A stretch of 64,000 nt of DNA from RGDT01 sp964630925 (GTDB lineage Bacteria > Planctomycetota > Planctomycetia > Gemmatales > Gemmataceae). Location of the stretch: positions 12,097 to 76,096 of the forward strand of contig CAZVZK010000035.1 of assembly GCA_964630925.1 (NCBI GenBank), in the 5' to 3' direction. Position numbers and translations under genes: made by a program. Under the pieces are notes generated by a model that was not told where the DNA came from, made no database searches, and saw only the letters and a program-made list of their open reading frames with translations. Below are positions 51,148 through 59,684 of the stretch, piece by piece. The first letter of the stretch is position 1. Every line of letters begins with the position of its first letter.

Positions 51148-53118
51148 ATGCGCACCCTCCTCCTCCTGACCCTCCTCGCCGGCCCCGTCCGCGCCGAGCT
51201 GCGCGAGCTGGCGGCCGTGAAGCGCGAGTCGTACGGCAAGGGCGGCTATGAGATGATCACCGGCGTCGCCCGCTTCGCCGTCGATCCGGCGCACCCGCGC
51301 AACAAGGGCGTCATCGACCTGACGCTCGCCCCGGCGGACGACAGGGGCCGCGTCCACTTCGAGGCCGACTTCTACATCCTCCGCCCAACAGATCCGGCGA
51401 AGGCCAACGGCACGCTGCTGTACGACGTCAACAACCGCGGCAACAAACTGGCCCTCGGCATGTTCGGCGAGCCGTTCCTCCTCGGCCGCGGCTACACCGT
51501 CGTCGGCTGCGGGTGGATCGGCGAGCTGACCCCCGGCGGCGGGCGTCTGCTGCTCAAGGCCCCCATCGCCACGGACGGCGGCAGGCCCATCCGCGGCCCG
51601 GTGCGTTACGAGGCCGTGTGCGACGCGCCCGCCGAGGAGGTGTGGCTCTCGTCGAACCGGGCGAATCACGGCTGCTACCCGCCGACGGCGGAGGGCGAGA
51701 AGAACGGCGTGCTGACGTGGCGGCAGCGCGAGGACGGCCCGCGCGTGGTCATCCCGCGCGGCCAGTGGTCGCTGGTGCGCCTGCCCATCCCGAAGGCCGA
51801 GGGCGGCGTGGCCGGCACGCTGCCGCCCCTGAAGCTGAAGGTGACAAGCGGATTCCGCCCCGGCTACATCTACGAGCTGGTGTGCGAGGCCGAGGGGCCC
51901 ATCGTGCAGGGCCTGGGCTTCGCCGCCGTGCGCGACTTCGTCTCGTACCTGCGCCACGACGGCGGCAAGGGCAACCCGCTGCGCGGCGAGGTCAAGCGGA
52001 CGGCCGGCTTCGGCGTGTCGCAGAGCGGCCGATTCCTGCGGCAATTCGTACACGAGGGGTTCAACGCCGACGAGAAGGGCCGCAAGGTGTTCGACGGGGT
52101 GATGCCGCACGTCGCCGGCGGCGGGCTGGGGTCGTTCAACCACCGCTTCGCCCAGCCGACGCGGCACAACGGCCAGCATGAGAACCACCTGTTCCCCGGC
52201 GACCGCTTCCCCTTCGCCTACGGCGACGCCGTGGACCCCTTCACGAAGCTCACCGACGGCATCCTGCGCCGGCACCACGCCGAGAAACTGGCGCCCCTGG
52301 TCATGCACACGAACAGCGCCGCGGAGTACTGGCACCGCGCCGGCTCGCTCGTCCACACGTCGCCCGACGGCACCAAGGACGCCGACATCCCCGGCGGCGT
52401 GCGCATCTACGCCTTCGGAGGCACGCAGCACGGCCCGGCCAGTGACCCGCCACGACGCGGCGTCGGCGACAACCTGCCCAACCCCGCCGACTACCGCCCG
52501 GCGCTGCGCGCCCTGCTCGTCGCGATGGAGGCGTGGATCGCGGACGGCACGGCCCCGCCGGACAGCGTGTATCCGCGCATCGCCGACGGCACGCTGGTGC
52601 AGCCGACGCAGAAGGCGACGGGCTTCCCGGCGCTGCCGGGGGTGCGGTTCCCGGAGGTGATCCAGAGGCCCCCACACCTCGACTTCGGGCGCGCCTTCGC
52701 CGGCCGGGGGATCATCTCGCTGGAGCCGCCGACGGTGAAGGGGCATTACACCGTCCTCGTGCCGAAGTGCGACGCCGACGGCAACGACCGGGGGTGTCTG
52801 TTGCCGCCGGAGGTGGCCGTCCCACTGGCCACGTTCACGGGGTGGAACCTGCGAAAGAGGGAGGCGGGCGCTGAAGGCATGCTGGCGAGCCTGCAAGGCT
52901 CGTACATCCCGCTGCCGCGGACGAAGGAGGAACGCGAGCGCGACGGCGACCCGCGCCGGTCCATCGCCGAGCGTTACGCCGGCTCCGCCGGGTACGAGAA
53001 GCGGTTCGCGGCGTACTGCGCCGACCTGGTGAAACGCCGGCTCCTGCTGGGGGAGGACGCGGAGAGGCTGGTGAAGGGCCGGGAGAAGGTGCGGGGGATG
53101 TTCGCGCCGGCGGAGTAG
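51148..53118 (+). CDS. Exported alpha/beta-hydrolase domain protein
   Basis: The start follows ATAGGAG. The 656-residue protein has a signal peptide (MRTLLLLTLLAGPVRA) and belongs to the large Abhydrolase_10-like family: RPTDPAKANGTLLYDVNNRGNK, VGCGWIGELTPGGGRL, then the nucleophile stretch GFGVSQSGRFLRQFVHEGFN and GGTQHGPAS. The active Ser is in GVSQSG. Planctomycetes and proteobacteria carry uncharacterised members, perhaps esterases or lactonases. It follows the beta-helix gene on the same strand, with an inverted repeat between them. Confidence 0.85.
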   Translation: MRTLLLLTLLAGPVRAELRELAAVKRESYGKGGYEMITGVARFAVDPAHPRNKGVIDLTLAPADDRGRVHFEADFYILRPTDPAKANGTLLYDVNNRGNKLALGMFGEPFLLGRGYTVVGCGWIGELTPGGGRLLLKAPIATDGGRPIRGPVRYEAVCDAPAEEVWLSSNRANHGCYPPTAEGEKNGVLTWRQREDGPRVVIPRGQWSLVRLPIPKAEGGVAGTLPPLKLKVTSGFRPGYIYELVCEAEGPIVQGLGFAAVRDFVSYLRHDGGKGNPLRGEVKRTAGFGVSQSGRFLRQFVHEGFNADEKGRKVFDGVMPHVAGGGLGSFNHRFAQPTRHNGQHENHLFPGDRFPFAYGDAVDPFTKLTDGILRRHHAEKLAPLVMHTNSAAEYWHRAGSLVHTSPDGTKDADIPGGVRIYAFGGTQHGPASDPPRRGVGDNLPNPADYRPALRALLVAMEAWIADGTAPPDSVYPRIADGTLVQPTQKATGFPALPGVRFPEVIQRPPHLDFGRAFAGRGIISLEPPTVKGHYTVLVPKCDADGNDRGCLLPPEVAVPLATFTGWNLRKREAGAEGMLASLQGSYIPLPRTKEERERDGDPRRSIAERYAGSAGYEKRFAAYCADLVKRRLLLGEDAERLVKGREKVRGMFAPAE

Positions 53119-53194
53119 CCCGCCGCGGGAGGCCATCCGCCCTCGGCCCGCGAACGCTCCTGCGGGCCGGCCAGGTGCAGGCCCCTTGTTCGGC

Positions 53195-53626
53195 CTACGT
53201 GACCTCCGCCCGCGACTTTCGACGACGGAGCTCCATGCTCTTTGCGAACACGAAGCCGTGCAATCCACATGTGCCGTGGACCTCGAAGCACTTGGCCCCG
53301 CCGGCCGTGAGCTGTGACAGCAAATCCTCGGTGCCGTTGTATTTCAAGACCGGCCAGCCGTGGCTCTTGGTCCGGGCCAGCAGCTCGGCGTATTGGCGGA
53401 GGATGAACGCCGGCTCGGACTCCTCCGCGTCGAACAGCACGTTGCTCGGATATGTCCCGCCGCCGACCTTCTGCTGCTCGAAGTGGTGGACGACCACCCC
53501 CTCGAACACGATGTCGGTGTACTCGGGCGGATCGACGTGTGGGTAAACGGTGTGCAAGACGATCCGGCACCGCTCATGATCCACGGCTTGGGCGTAAACC
53601 CAGTTGTCGTGAACGCTGTCCCGCAT
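53195..53626 (-). CDS. Protein of unknown function (143 aa), low GC
   Basis: I do not recognise the family. The protein opens MRDSVHDNWVYAQAVDHERCRIVLHTVYPHV, contains YTDIVFEGVVVHHFEQQKVGG and a C-terminal GTCGLHGFVFAKSMELRRRKSRAEVT. It is soluble. The region is AT-richer than its surroundings (about 59% GC by eye), which suggests a recent arrival. Small, acidic, isolated proteins of this sort are often immunity or accessory proteins, but nothing shows that here. The convergent hydrolase gene ends 77 bases away. Confidence 0.65.
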   Translation of the reverse strand: MRDSVHDNWVYAQAVDHERCRIVLHTVYPHVDPPEYTDIVFEGVVVHHFEQQKVGGGTYPSNVLFDAEESEPAFILRQYAELLARTKSHGWPVLKYNGTEDLLSQLTAGGAKCFEVHGTCGLHGFVFAKSMELRRRKSRAEVT

Positions 53627-54007
53627 GGAGGCCCTCTATCACCGAACCATTCATCATCCATCCACTCACTATACATCACACACGACGCACACGCCGCCGT
53701 CAAGGCGGCCCCCCGTCCGCCAGCGACCCGCGGAGGTCAGCATTCGGGGTGTTGAGGGGCGGGGCATCTGCTCCCGGCCCTCCCGTCCCGCCGCAAACCA
53801 CCCGCAACCAGGCGCCCCTGGCCAACGCCTGTAAGAACGCTCTCACTCCCCCTCCGAGGAGGCGGTGCTCTTGTGGCTCCCCCTCCCCGCTTCGGGGAGG
53901 GGGCCGGGGGGTGGGGTCGCCTCCCCATCGACGCGCGTAACATCGCCCCGCCTTCCGGCCACCCTTCAAGAAGGCGGCGTGGGGATGCCCCGACAACGGA
54001 GGCGAGC
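53627..54007. other. 381-bp gene-free region with a GC hairpin repeat
   Basis: It contains a strong hairpin CCCCCTCCCCG-CTT-CGGGGAGGGGG (53,879-53,903) flanked by GGCCGGGGGGTGGGGTCGC, a pattern seen as a dispersed repeat in GC-rich bacteria. Before it lies AT-richer DNA (ATCATCCATCCACTCACTATACATCACAC in part). No coding frame is visible. Confidence 0.45.
53879..53903. repeat. GC-rich hairpin (CCCCTCCCCGCTTCGGGGAG family)
   Basis: An 11-bp perfect stem (53,879-53,889 with 53,893-53,903) around the loop CTT. It lies 105 bases upstream of the HExxH-type gene at 54,008. Confidence 0.5.
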
Positions 54008-54622
54008 ATGGCGACGGTCCAGGAGCTGCGCGACCGGGTCCTCCACATCCTCCTCTGCAAGACGGCGTGGAAGGTGGATTTCACGTTCGACGGGATCGAC
54101 TTCACCGGGAAAGACCTGATGTGGGTGGCGATGGCGATCTCGTTGAAGGCGGGAGGGAACAAGGGCATCGGCATCCAGGTGGGCGGCATCGCCGCCGACG
54201 CCGAGGCCCAGTACGCCCCCTCCGAGAACATGCTCAAGTTCCCGGACGCGCTCTACGGGGCGACGGCCGATCAGCGCGAGGGCGTCTTCCACGAATGCAT
54301 CCACGCCCACCTCGACATGAACGAATCCGCCACCACGGCCTTGACCGACGAGTCGATGGCCTTCATCGGCGGCATGCTGTTCTACATCCACGACAACACC
54401 CCGGAGGGGGACACGCCGACCACGCCGGGGTGGGCGACGGCCGCGGGCACCACTTACGAGGAGGCCTACCGGATCGCGCTGGGCCTCTACACGTCGAAGT
54501 CGAAGAAGGTGTCGGACGCCGACGCGAAGGCCATGCGGGAGCGGATCGCGTCGATCCCGGCCTACGAGCACCTCAAGAACAACCCGACGTACAAATACAA
54601 CAACGACGGCGTGTGGAAGTAG
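54008..54622 (+). CDS. HExxH-containing protein, possible metallopeptidase
   Basis: I do not recognise the family. The 204-residue protein contains GVFHECIHAHLDMNES with the zincin motif HECIH (about residues 98-102) and a candidate further ligand region in ALTDESMAFIGGMLFYIHDN. No signal peptide. It is the second small protein in the window with a HExCxH-type motif (HECGH at 17,428-17,979), though the sequences otherwise differ. The start at 54,008 gives MATVQELRDRVLHILL. The cell role is unknown. Confidence 0.7.
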   Translation: MATVQELRDRVLHILLCKTAWKVDFTFDGIDFTGKDLMWVAMAISLKAGGNKGIGIQVGGIAADAEAQYAPSENMLKFPDALYGATADQREGVFHECIHAHLDMNESATTALTDESMAFIGGMLFYIHDNTPEGDTPTTPGWATAAGTTYEEAYRIALGLYTSKSKKVSDADAKAMRERIASIPAYEHLKNNPTYKYNNDGVWK

Positions 54623-54641
54623 CGCGCCACCGCGGCCCCGC

Positions 54642-55961
54642 CTACCGCCAGCCCCCGAACAGGAAGCCGATCACCCCGATCAGGCACGGCATACCGAGCA
54701 TCAGCCCGAAGACGATCAGCAGGACCAGGCAGCCGGCGGGGTTCATCTGCGCCGCCGGCTTGCCCGGCTGCCGCGGCGCCCCGGTGTGGTCCCGGCTCAG
54801 GTTCCCCAGGCTCTCGTCGAAGAACGTGTCCCGGTCGTGGATCACCGCCTGCGGCGGCAGCTGCGGCGTCTTCGTCGCCATCGCCGCGCTCTTCTTCACC
54901 GCCGTCCCGATCGCCAGCACCTCGATCAGCCCCGCCCCCAGCTCCGCCACGAACAGCTTCACCCCGATCACCTCGTCGGCCCCGTGCATCTTGGCGTCCT
55001 CGCGGATGTGCGCCAGGCAGTTCTCGCGCGCCTCGTGGATCAGGTGCGTGATCTCCGGCACCTCGCCACGCGACAGCGCCCGGAACATCGCCGCGAAGCC
55101 CCCGGCGATGCCCAGCGCGTAGACCGACGTGCCCAGCACCAGCCGCACCGGCTCGTAGCCCATGCTCGTGAGGTTCCACAGCTCCTCGCCCGTCAGCTCC
55201 GACGTGACCGGTTGCTGCCGCACCCCCAGCCCCTGGTGGTAAGAGCCCGTCCCCACCATCACGATCTCCAGCGCCCCCGCCATCGGCACGACCCGCGTCG
55301 AGATGTCCACCACCGCGTTGCACCCGCGCTCCCGCGCGTCCCGCTCCAGACGCCCCAGCGCGAGCTGGCGCGTGTGGTTGTACATGTCCGAGAACTCCTT
55401 CACCTCCCCGCGCGTCGAGAACTGCCGGAACAGCCCGCTGATCCCCCGCCCGATCCCCAGCGCGTAGCACACGTTGCCCAACACGAAGTGCTTCGGCTCG
55501 TAGCCCGCGTCGATCTGGCAGTACAGGTCCTGGCCCGAACAGGCCGTCGAGAAGAACTCGCCCTGGTACTCCGGGGGCACCGGCGGCGTCTCCGGCAGCG
55601 CGGTCACGATGGCGGCCGAGGCCGGCTCGACCCGGTGCCCCTGCGCGTGGATGGCCGACCCGATGGCCAAAAACTCGATGAGGCCGCCCAGCGTGCGCAC
55701 CTCCAGGCTCACGCCCGTGATTCCCTGTGCCCCGCGCGCCCTGGCGTCCTTCTCGATGCGGCCGAGGGCCGCGTGCCGGCCCTCCGAGATCAGCTTCGTC
55801 AGGTTCTCGATCTCGCCCCCGGCCATGCTCTGGAAGGCGCTGGCGATCCCGCCGGTGAACCCCAGCGACTGCACGCTGTTGCCGACGACGATGTCGCCCG
55901 TCTCGAACCCCTTGAGCCGCAGGCAGTACGCCTCGTTACCCGACAGCCCGCTGATCCGCAT
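54642..55961 (-). CDS. Triple YbjQ/heavy-metal-binding domain protein
   Basis: The 439-residue protein has three tandem YbjQ-like (UPF0145) modules. Each shows the family order GYEPxxxVLGxxVxxLGxxGG, R-AxxR-EGDARxxGAxxxxG and a closing VxxxxGALIEVxxxGTA: first about 17-110, second about 150-245, third about 260-355. The linkers are low-complexity. A hydrophobic segment near the C-terminus (GCLVLLIVFGLMLGMPCLIGVIGFLFGG) should anchor it. YbjQ proteins form pentameric rings of unknown function; three modules in one chain is unusual. It ends close to the HExxH gene stop on the opposite strand. Confidence 0.85.
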   Translation of the reverse strand: MRISGLSGNEAYCLRLKGFETGDIVVGNSVQSLGFTGGIASAFQSMAGGEIENLTKLISEGRHAALGRIEKDARARGAQGITGVSLEVRTLGGLIEFLAIGSAIHAQGHRVEPASAAIVTALPETPPVPPEYQGEFFSTACSGQDLYCQIDAGYEPKHFVLGNVCYALGIGRGISGLFRQFSTRGEVKEFSDMYNHTRQLALGRLERDARERGCNAVVDISTRVVPMAGALEIVMVGTGSYHQGLGVRQQPVTSELTGEELWNLTSMGYEPVRLVLGTSVYALGIAGGFAAMFRALSRGEVPEITHLIHEARENCLAHIREDAKMHGADEVIGVKLFVAELGAGLIEVLAIGTAVKKSAAMATKTPQLPPQAVIHDRDTFFDESLGNLSRDHTGAPRQPGKPAAQMNPAGCLVLLIVFGLMLGMPCLIGVIGFLFGGWR

Positions 55962-55977
55962 GGCGCGTCTCCTCGTC

Positions 55978-56042
55978 GTGGAGCACGCCGCCGGCGTGCT
56001 TTCTTCGGAGCACGCAGCCTGCGTGCTCTACGGCAACAGCCG
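55978..56042. repeat. Palindromic repeat (GTAGAGCACGC family), copy 2
   Basis: Two hairpins AGCACGC-CGCCG-GCGTGCT (55,982-56,000) and AGCACGC-AGCCT-GCGTGCT (56,009-56,027) joined by TTCTTCGG, ending CTCTACGGCAACAGC. The distal arm carries the stop codon of the esterase/glycosidase fusion gene. Copies 1 and 3 are at 14,568 and 58,748. Confidence 0.7.
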
Positions 56043-58742
56043 CACCCGCGCGGCCGCATACACCAGGAACCTCGGCACGGTGAACCGCAGGCGTCCGCCC
56101 TCGACGGCGTGCCTGACCTCGACGCCGTCGGGCGCCTCCGGCGTCAGGATACGCACCCCGGCCACCTTCGCCCCGGCGGGCAGGACGAAATCGGCCTCCA
56201 CGCCCTCGACGGCGAGGGGCTTCTCGTCCTTGATCCCGCCGCCGGGGCCACGCTTCTTCTCCGGCTCCTCGCGGCCGTAGTTGACGAAGTGCAGCGTGAT
56301 CCCGCCGCCGCCGGCCGGCCGGCTCGCGGACACACGCACCGTCGCCGGCGCCTTGAAGCCGCTCAGGCCCGCCGGCGGGTCGGCATTCTTCACGGCGAGG
56401 ACCGCCCGGTACGCCGCCCGCCGCGAGGGCGTCAGGCGCTCATCCGGCAGCACGTCGAACAGGACGTGCCTGTCGAGCAGCGCCTTGCCGGCCTTGCGGA
56501 ATTCGTCCACGGCGGCGACGTCCCCCGCCTGGATGCGCGTCCGCGGGAACAGCAACAACGCCTCGGCGTACGGCGTGCCGCCGCGATACAGGCCGTCGTG
56601 CTTCTCCAGGAAGCGGTAGTATCGGACGATCTCCTCGCGGGCCGCGGGATCCTTGAAGTTGGTGTAGAAGCCCATCGGCGCTCCGCCGTTGGCGGCCAGC
56701 TCGGCGATGGCGACGCGGATGCGTGTCGATTCGTACTTGCCGAGGGTGAACGGCTTGTTGTCGAAGGCGCCGCGGATGTAGCGTGCCTGGAGCGTCCCCT
56801 CGCCGAGGACCCCCTCCTTGAGGTCGGTGAAGCACGCCGCCCCGCCGGTGCTGTACCACAGGTAATCCTCGTCCCGGCCCCAGAGGTTGCCGGGCAGCAT
56901 GCAGCGCTCGTCGCCGCCGATCTGCGTGAAGTCGCCGAGGTGGTTCCACTGGCCGACGAGGAGGTCGGGCTTGAGGGACTTCGCGTAGCGCACGAACACC
57001 TCGTCGAAGGCGTCCTTGCACGCCAGCTGCGACCACGCCAGCGACTCGCGGCGCAGGGGCGTGGACGCCTTCGGGTCGTGCCAGCCGACGATCTCCTTGA
57101 ACTCGTGCGTCTTCACGTCGGCGATGCCGAATCGCTCCTTCATCTGCGCGGGCGTGTACCTCGCCGTCAGATGGGCGCGGAACGTCTTCTGGCAGTGCTC
57201 GCACAGGCAGTTGTGGCGGTAGAAGTAGTTGATCATGTAGCCGTCCACGCCGCGTTCGATGCCGCGTTTCGCCCACGCCTTGAGGACGGCCCGCCAGTGC
57301 GGGTTGACCAGGCATGCCGTGTACTCGCGCATGCCCCCGATGGAGTAGCTCTTCGACGCCATCAGCGAGCCGTCGGCGTTGCGGGCGATCAGGGCCTTGG
57401 CGTCGGCCACGGGGCGCGGCCCCAGCTCCTTCTCGTCCCACAGGTCCTTGTAGAAGTGGAAGAAGCCCCTCGGCCCGTCCTTGCCGTCCGGCTCGCCCAC
57501 CAGGAACGTGACGTTGAAGTGGCCCACCACCTTCGCCCCGCGCTTGTGGATCTCGGCGTTGCGCTTCGTGAACCATCCGCCGCACTCCTTCAGGCCGCGG
57601 ACGGGGAAGTGGGCGGGGTAGCCGGAGAACTGCGGCGTGTGGGCCAGCGAGTAGAAGTGCCCGCCGTAGAAGCCGATCTGGCAGACCTCGGGCCTCGCGT
57701 CCTCGACGAACTTGAGGTAGTCGTCGCCCGCGTACTCCGCCCAGTGGGCGATCAGACGCGTGAACGCCGGCCGCGGCTTCAGATGACGGTCAAGGAACGT
57801 GTACGTGCGCAGGCGGGTGTCGGGCGGGAAGTCGTGCCCGGCGTCGGGGTGATGCACCTGGACGTTGTCGGGCGCGTCGAGCAGGCGGTAGATGGGGGCG
57901 GCGCCGTTGACGCAGTCGGGCACGCCCTCCACCTCGAAATCATCGTCCTTGAGCGGGGCGTTGATGAACACGGCCCGCGGGGCGATGGCGGCCAGCACCT
58001 CGGGGAAGTCGAAGGGCATCTTCCTGGCATCGTCACCGAATTCGCTCTTGATGCGCGGCATGTAGCCCTTGTGGCTCCAGTCGGAGAGCTTCCCCTTGCG
58101 GTACTTCTTGAAGGAGTTGAAGCCGCACGAGCTGACCGCCGCCTTGACCCGCGGGTCGAACGCGGCGAGGAACATGGTGTTGTGCCCGCCGAGCGAGTGG
58201 CCGACGCAGCCGATGCGCGACGCGTCCACCTCCGGCAGCGACGCGAGCAGATCGACGGCGCGCATGTGGTTCCACACGCCCTTCATCGTGGCACTGGCGT
58301 AGCCCATCTTGTAGGGGTCGATCTTGTAGCCACCATAACCAGGGTAGTCCGGCGCGAGGGTGACGTAGCCGCGCTCGGCCAGCTCGAGGGCGTAGTGCAG
58401 ATTCGGCTTGCCGCCGACGCCGGCGGGCTCGCCCTTGCCGATGGCCGTCGTCTGATGCAGGCACAGGACGGCGGGCGCCCTGCCCTTCACGCCCCTGGGA
58501 AGGAGGAGATACGCCGACACCCGGTCGCCCTTCTCGACGGCGAACGTCACACGCTTGCGGACGACCTTCGCCAGCGTCTCCGTGGCCTCGACCTTGAGAT
58601 CCGCCGGCACCTTGTGCGAATCGGGCGGCAGATCGCCCATGACGCGCTGCATCGCGGCGAGGACGGCGGCGCGGCCTCGCTCCCACTCGGCGGGGGTCTT
58701 CGCGTCGAGCGGCGCGGCGAGGCAGAGGAGGAGTGGGATCAT
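56028..58742 (-). CDS. Fusion: alpha/beta-hydrolase esterase + glycosidase-like domain
   Basis: Starting at ATG 58,742, the 904-residue protein has a short hydrophobic N-terminus (IPLLLCLAAPLDA), then an esterase-like alpha/beta-hydrolase (about 20-320) with GRAPAVLCLHQTTAIGKG and nucleophile motif CVGHSLGGHN, close to acetyl-xylan-esterase/dienelactone-hydrolase types. From about 340 a beta/alpha-barrel of the putative glycoside hydrolase type follows, with HNCLCEHCQKTFRAHL (CxxC), GFYTNFKDPAAREE and a C-terminal beta domain. The combination suggests one protein that deacetylates and cleaves a polysaccharide. The stop and the region upstream of the start both lie in palindromic repeats (copies 2 and 3). 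Confidence 0.82.
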   Translation of the reverse strand: MIPLLLCLAAPLDAKTPAEWERGRAAVLAAMQRVMGDLPPDSHKVPADLKVEATETLAKVVRKRVTFAVEKGDRVSAYLLLPRGVKGRAPAVLCLHQTTAIGKGEPAGVGGKPNLHYALELAERGYVTLAPDYPGYGGYKIDPYKMGYASATMKGVWNHMRAVDLLASLPEVDASRIGCVGHSLGGHNTMFLAAFDPRVKAAVSSCGFNSFKKYRKGKLSDWSHKGYMPRIKSEFGDDARKMPFDFPEVLAAIAPRAVFINAPLKDDDFEVEGVPDCVNGAAPIYRLLDAPDNVQVHHPDAGHDFPPDTRLRTYTFLDRHLKPRPAFTRLIAHWAEYAGDDYLKFVEDARPEVCQIGFYGGHFYSLAHTPQFSGYPAHFPVRGLKECGGWFTKRNAEIHKRGAKVVGHFNVTFLVGEPDGKDGPRGFFHFYKDLWDEKELGPRPVADAKALIARNADGSLMASKSYSIGGMREYTACLVNPHWRAVLKAWAKRGIERGVDGYMINYFYRHNCLCEHCQKTFRAHLTARYTPAQMKERFGIADVKTHEFKEIVGWHDPKASTPLRRESLAWSQLACKDAFDEVFVRYAKSLKPDLLVGQWNHLGDFTQIGGDERCMLPGNLWGRDEDYLWYSTGGAACFTDLKEGVLGEGTLQARYIRGAFDNKPFTLGKYESTRIRVAIAELAANGGAPMGFYTNFKDPAAREEIVRYYRFLEKHDGLYRGGTPYAEALLLFPRTRIQAGDVAAVDEFRKAGKALLDRHVLFDVLPDERLTPSRRAAYRAVLAVKNADPPAGLSGFKAPATVRVSASRPAGGGGITLHFVNYGREEPEKKRGPGGGIKDEKPLAVEGVEADFVLPAGAKVAGVRILTPEAPDGVEVRHAVEGGRLRFTVPRFLVYAAARVRLLP

Positions 58743-58747
58743 GGTTT

Positions 58748-58822
58748 TCTCGTAGAGCACGCTTCCAGCGTGCTCTCTTCGGCCGTGGGAGAATGAGCAT
58801 GCAGGATGCATGCTCTACGACA
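58748..58822. repeat. Palindromic repeat (GTAGAGCACGC family), copy 3
   Basis: It begins TTCTCGTAGAGCACGCTTCC, identical to copy 1 over 29 bases. First hairpin AGCACGC-TTCCA-GCGTGCT (58,756-58,774), then a divergent middle, then GAGCATGC-AGGAT-GCATGCTC (58,795-58,815) and TGCTCTACGAC. It separates the divergent-or-tandem genes at 58,742 and 58,835. Confidence 0.65.
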
Positions 58823-58834
58823 AGCAACCCGCAC

Positions 58835-59665
58835 TCACCCCGCCAAAGACTCGATCCGCTCGACCTCCTCCGGTGCCAGGTCGAAGTCGAACGCGGCGAG
58901 GTCTTCGGCCATGTGGCCGGCGTCCGTCGTGCCCGTCAGCGGCAGCAGGCCGACGGCCAGGGCGAAGCGGAACACCACCTGCGGGATCGTCTTGCCGTGC
59001 CGCGCGGCGATGGCCGACACCACGCGGCCGGCCAGCACGTCGCGGTTGGCGGTCAGCAGCGAGAAGCCCTGGTAGGTGATGCCGTTGGCGGAGCAGTATT
59101 GCCGCACGGCGCGGTCCCAGCCTGTCGAGGCGTAGCACCGGTTCTGGACGAAGCGCGGGCGCACCTTCGCCCCGTCGCACAGCAGGCGGAGCTGGCCCAG
59201 CGAGACGTTGCTGACGCCCAGGAGACGCGCCTTGCCGCCGGCGTGGATGCCCTCCATCGCCCGCCATGCTTCCCAGTCGGCGGCGGTCAGGCCCTCGCGG
59301 AGCGTGGGGCCGTGCAGGACGTAGGAGTCGATGGCATCCGTCTTCAGGTGGGCGAGCGAGCTGGCGACCGACTGCTCGACCTGAGCGGCGACGGGCGCGG
59401 CGGGGTCGTAGGGGAGGCGGTGATCCTGCCCGCGGCGGGAGGTGTACTTCGTCTGGAGGAAGAGTTCGGCACGCGGGACGGCGGCGATGGCCTCCCCCAC
59501 CGCCGCCTCGTGGTAGTGCTTGCGCTGGTTGGCGGTGTCGACGCCGCGGAAGCCCTGGCGGAGGGCCAACTCGACGAGGCGGCGCGTCTCGTCCTCCTTC
59601 CAGGCGGTGCCGTAGAGGAGGCGCGGGACGCGCACGCCGTCGATGAGGAGGACGCGTTCGGTCAT
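58835..59665 (-). CDS. Aldo/keto reductase
   Basis: The 276-residue protein has the AKR barrel with catalytic Asp and Tyr in GVDTANQRKHYHEAAVGEA, Lys in ELFLQTKYTS, His in DSYVLHGPTL. NADPH-binding and C-terminal stretches (LPLTGTTDAGHMAEDL) follow. The start MTERVLLIDGVRVPRLLYGTAWKE is typical of the XYL2/DkgA-like branch. The downstream fusion gene on the same strand lies 92 bases away, across palindromic repeat copy 3. Substrate unknown. Confidence 0.92.
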   Translation of the reverse strand: MTERVLLIDGVRVPRLLYGTAWKEDETRRLVELALRQGFRGVDTANQRKHYHEAAVGEAIAAVPRAELFLQTKYTSRRGQDHRLPYDPAAPVAAQVEQSVASSLAHLKTDAIDSYVLHGPTLREGLTAADWEAWRAMEGIHAGGKARLLGVSNVSLGQLRLLCDGAKVRPRFVQNRCYASTGWDRAVRQYCSANGITYQGFSLLTANRDVLAGRVVSAIAARHGKTIPQVVFRFALAVGLLPLTGTTDAGHMAEDLAAFDFDLAPEEVERIESLAG

Positions 59666-59684
59666 GGCATCCTCCGGTGGCGGG

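Noticed and set aside
54786..58796. Plus-strand frame of 1,336 codons
   Set aside because: It is the complement of the triple-YbjQ and esterase-fusion genes. The composition is Arg/Asp/Val/Leu-biased, as expected from high-GC third positions on the other strand, with no motif and no ribosome binding site.
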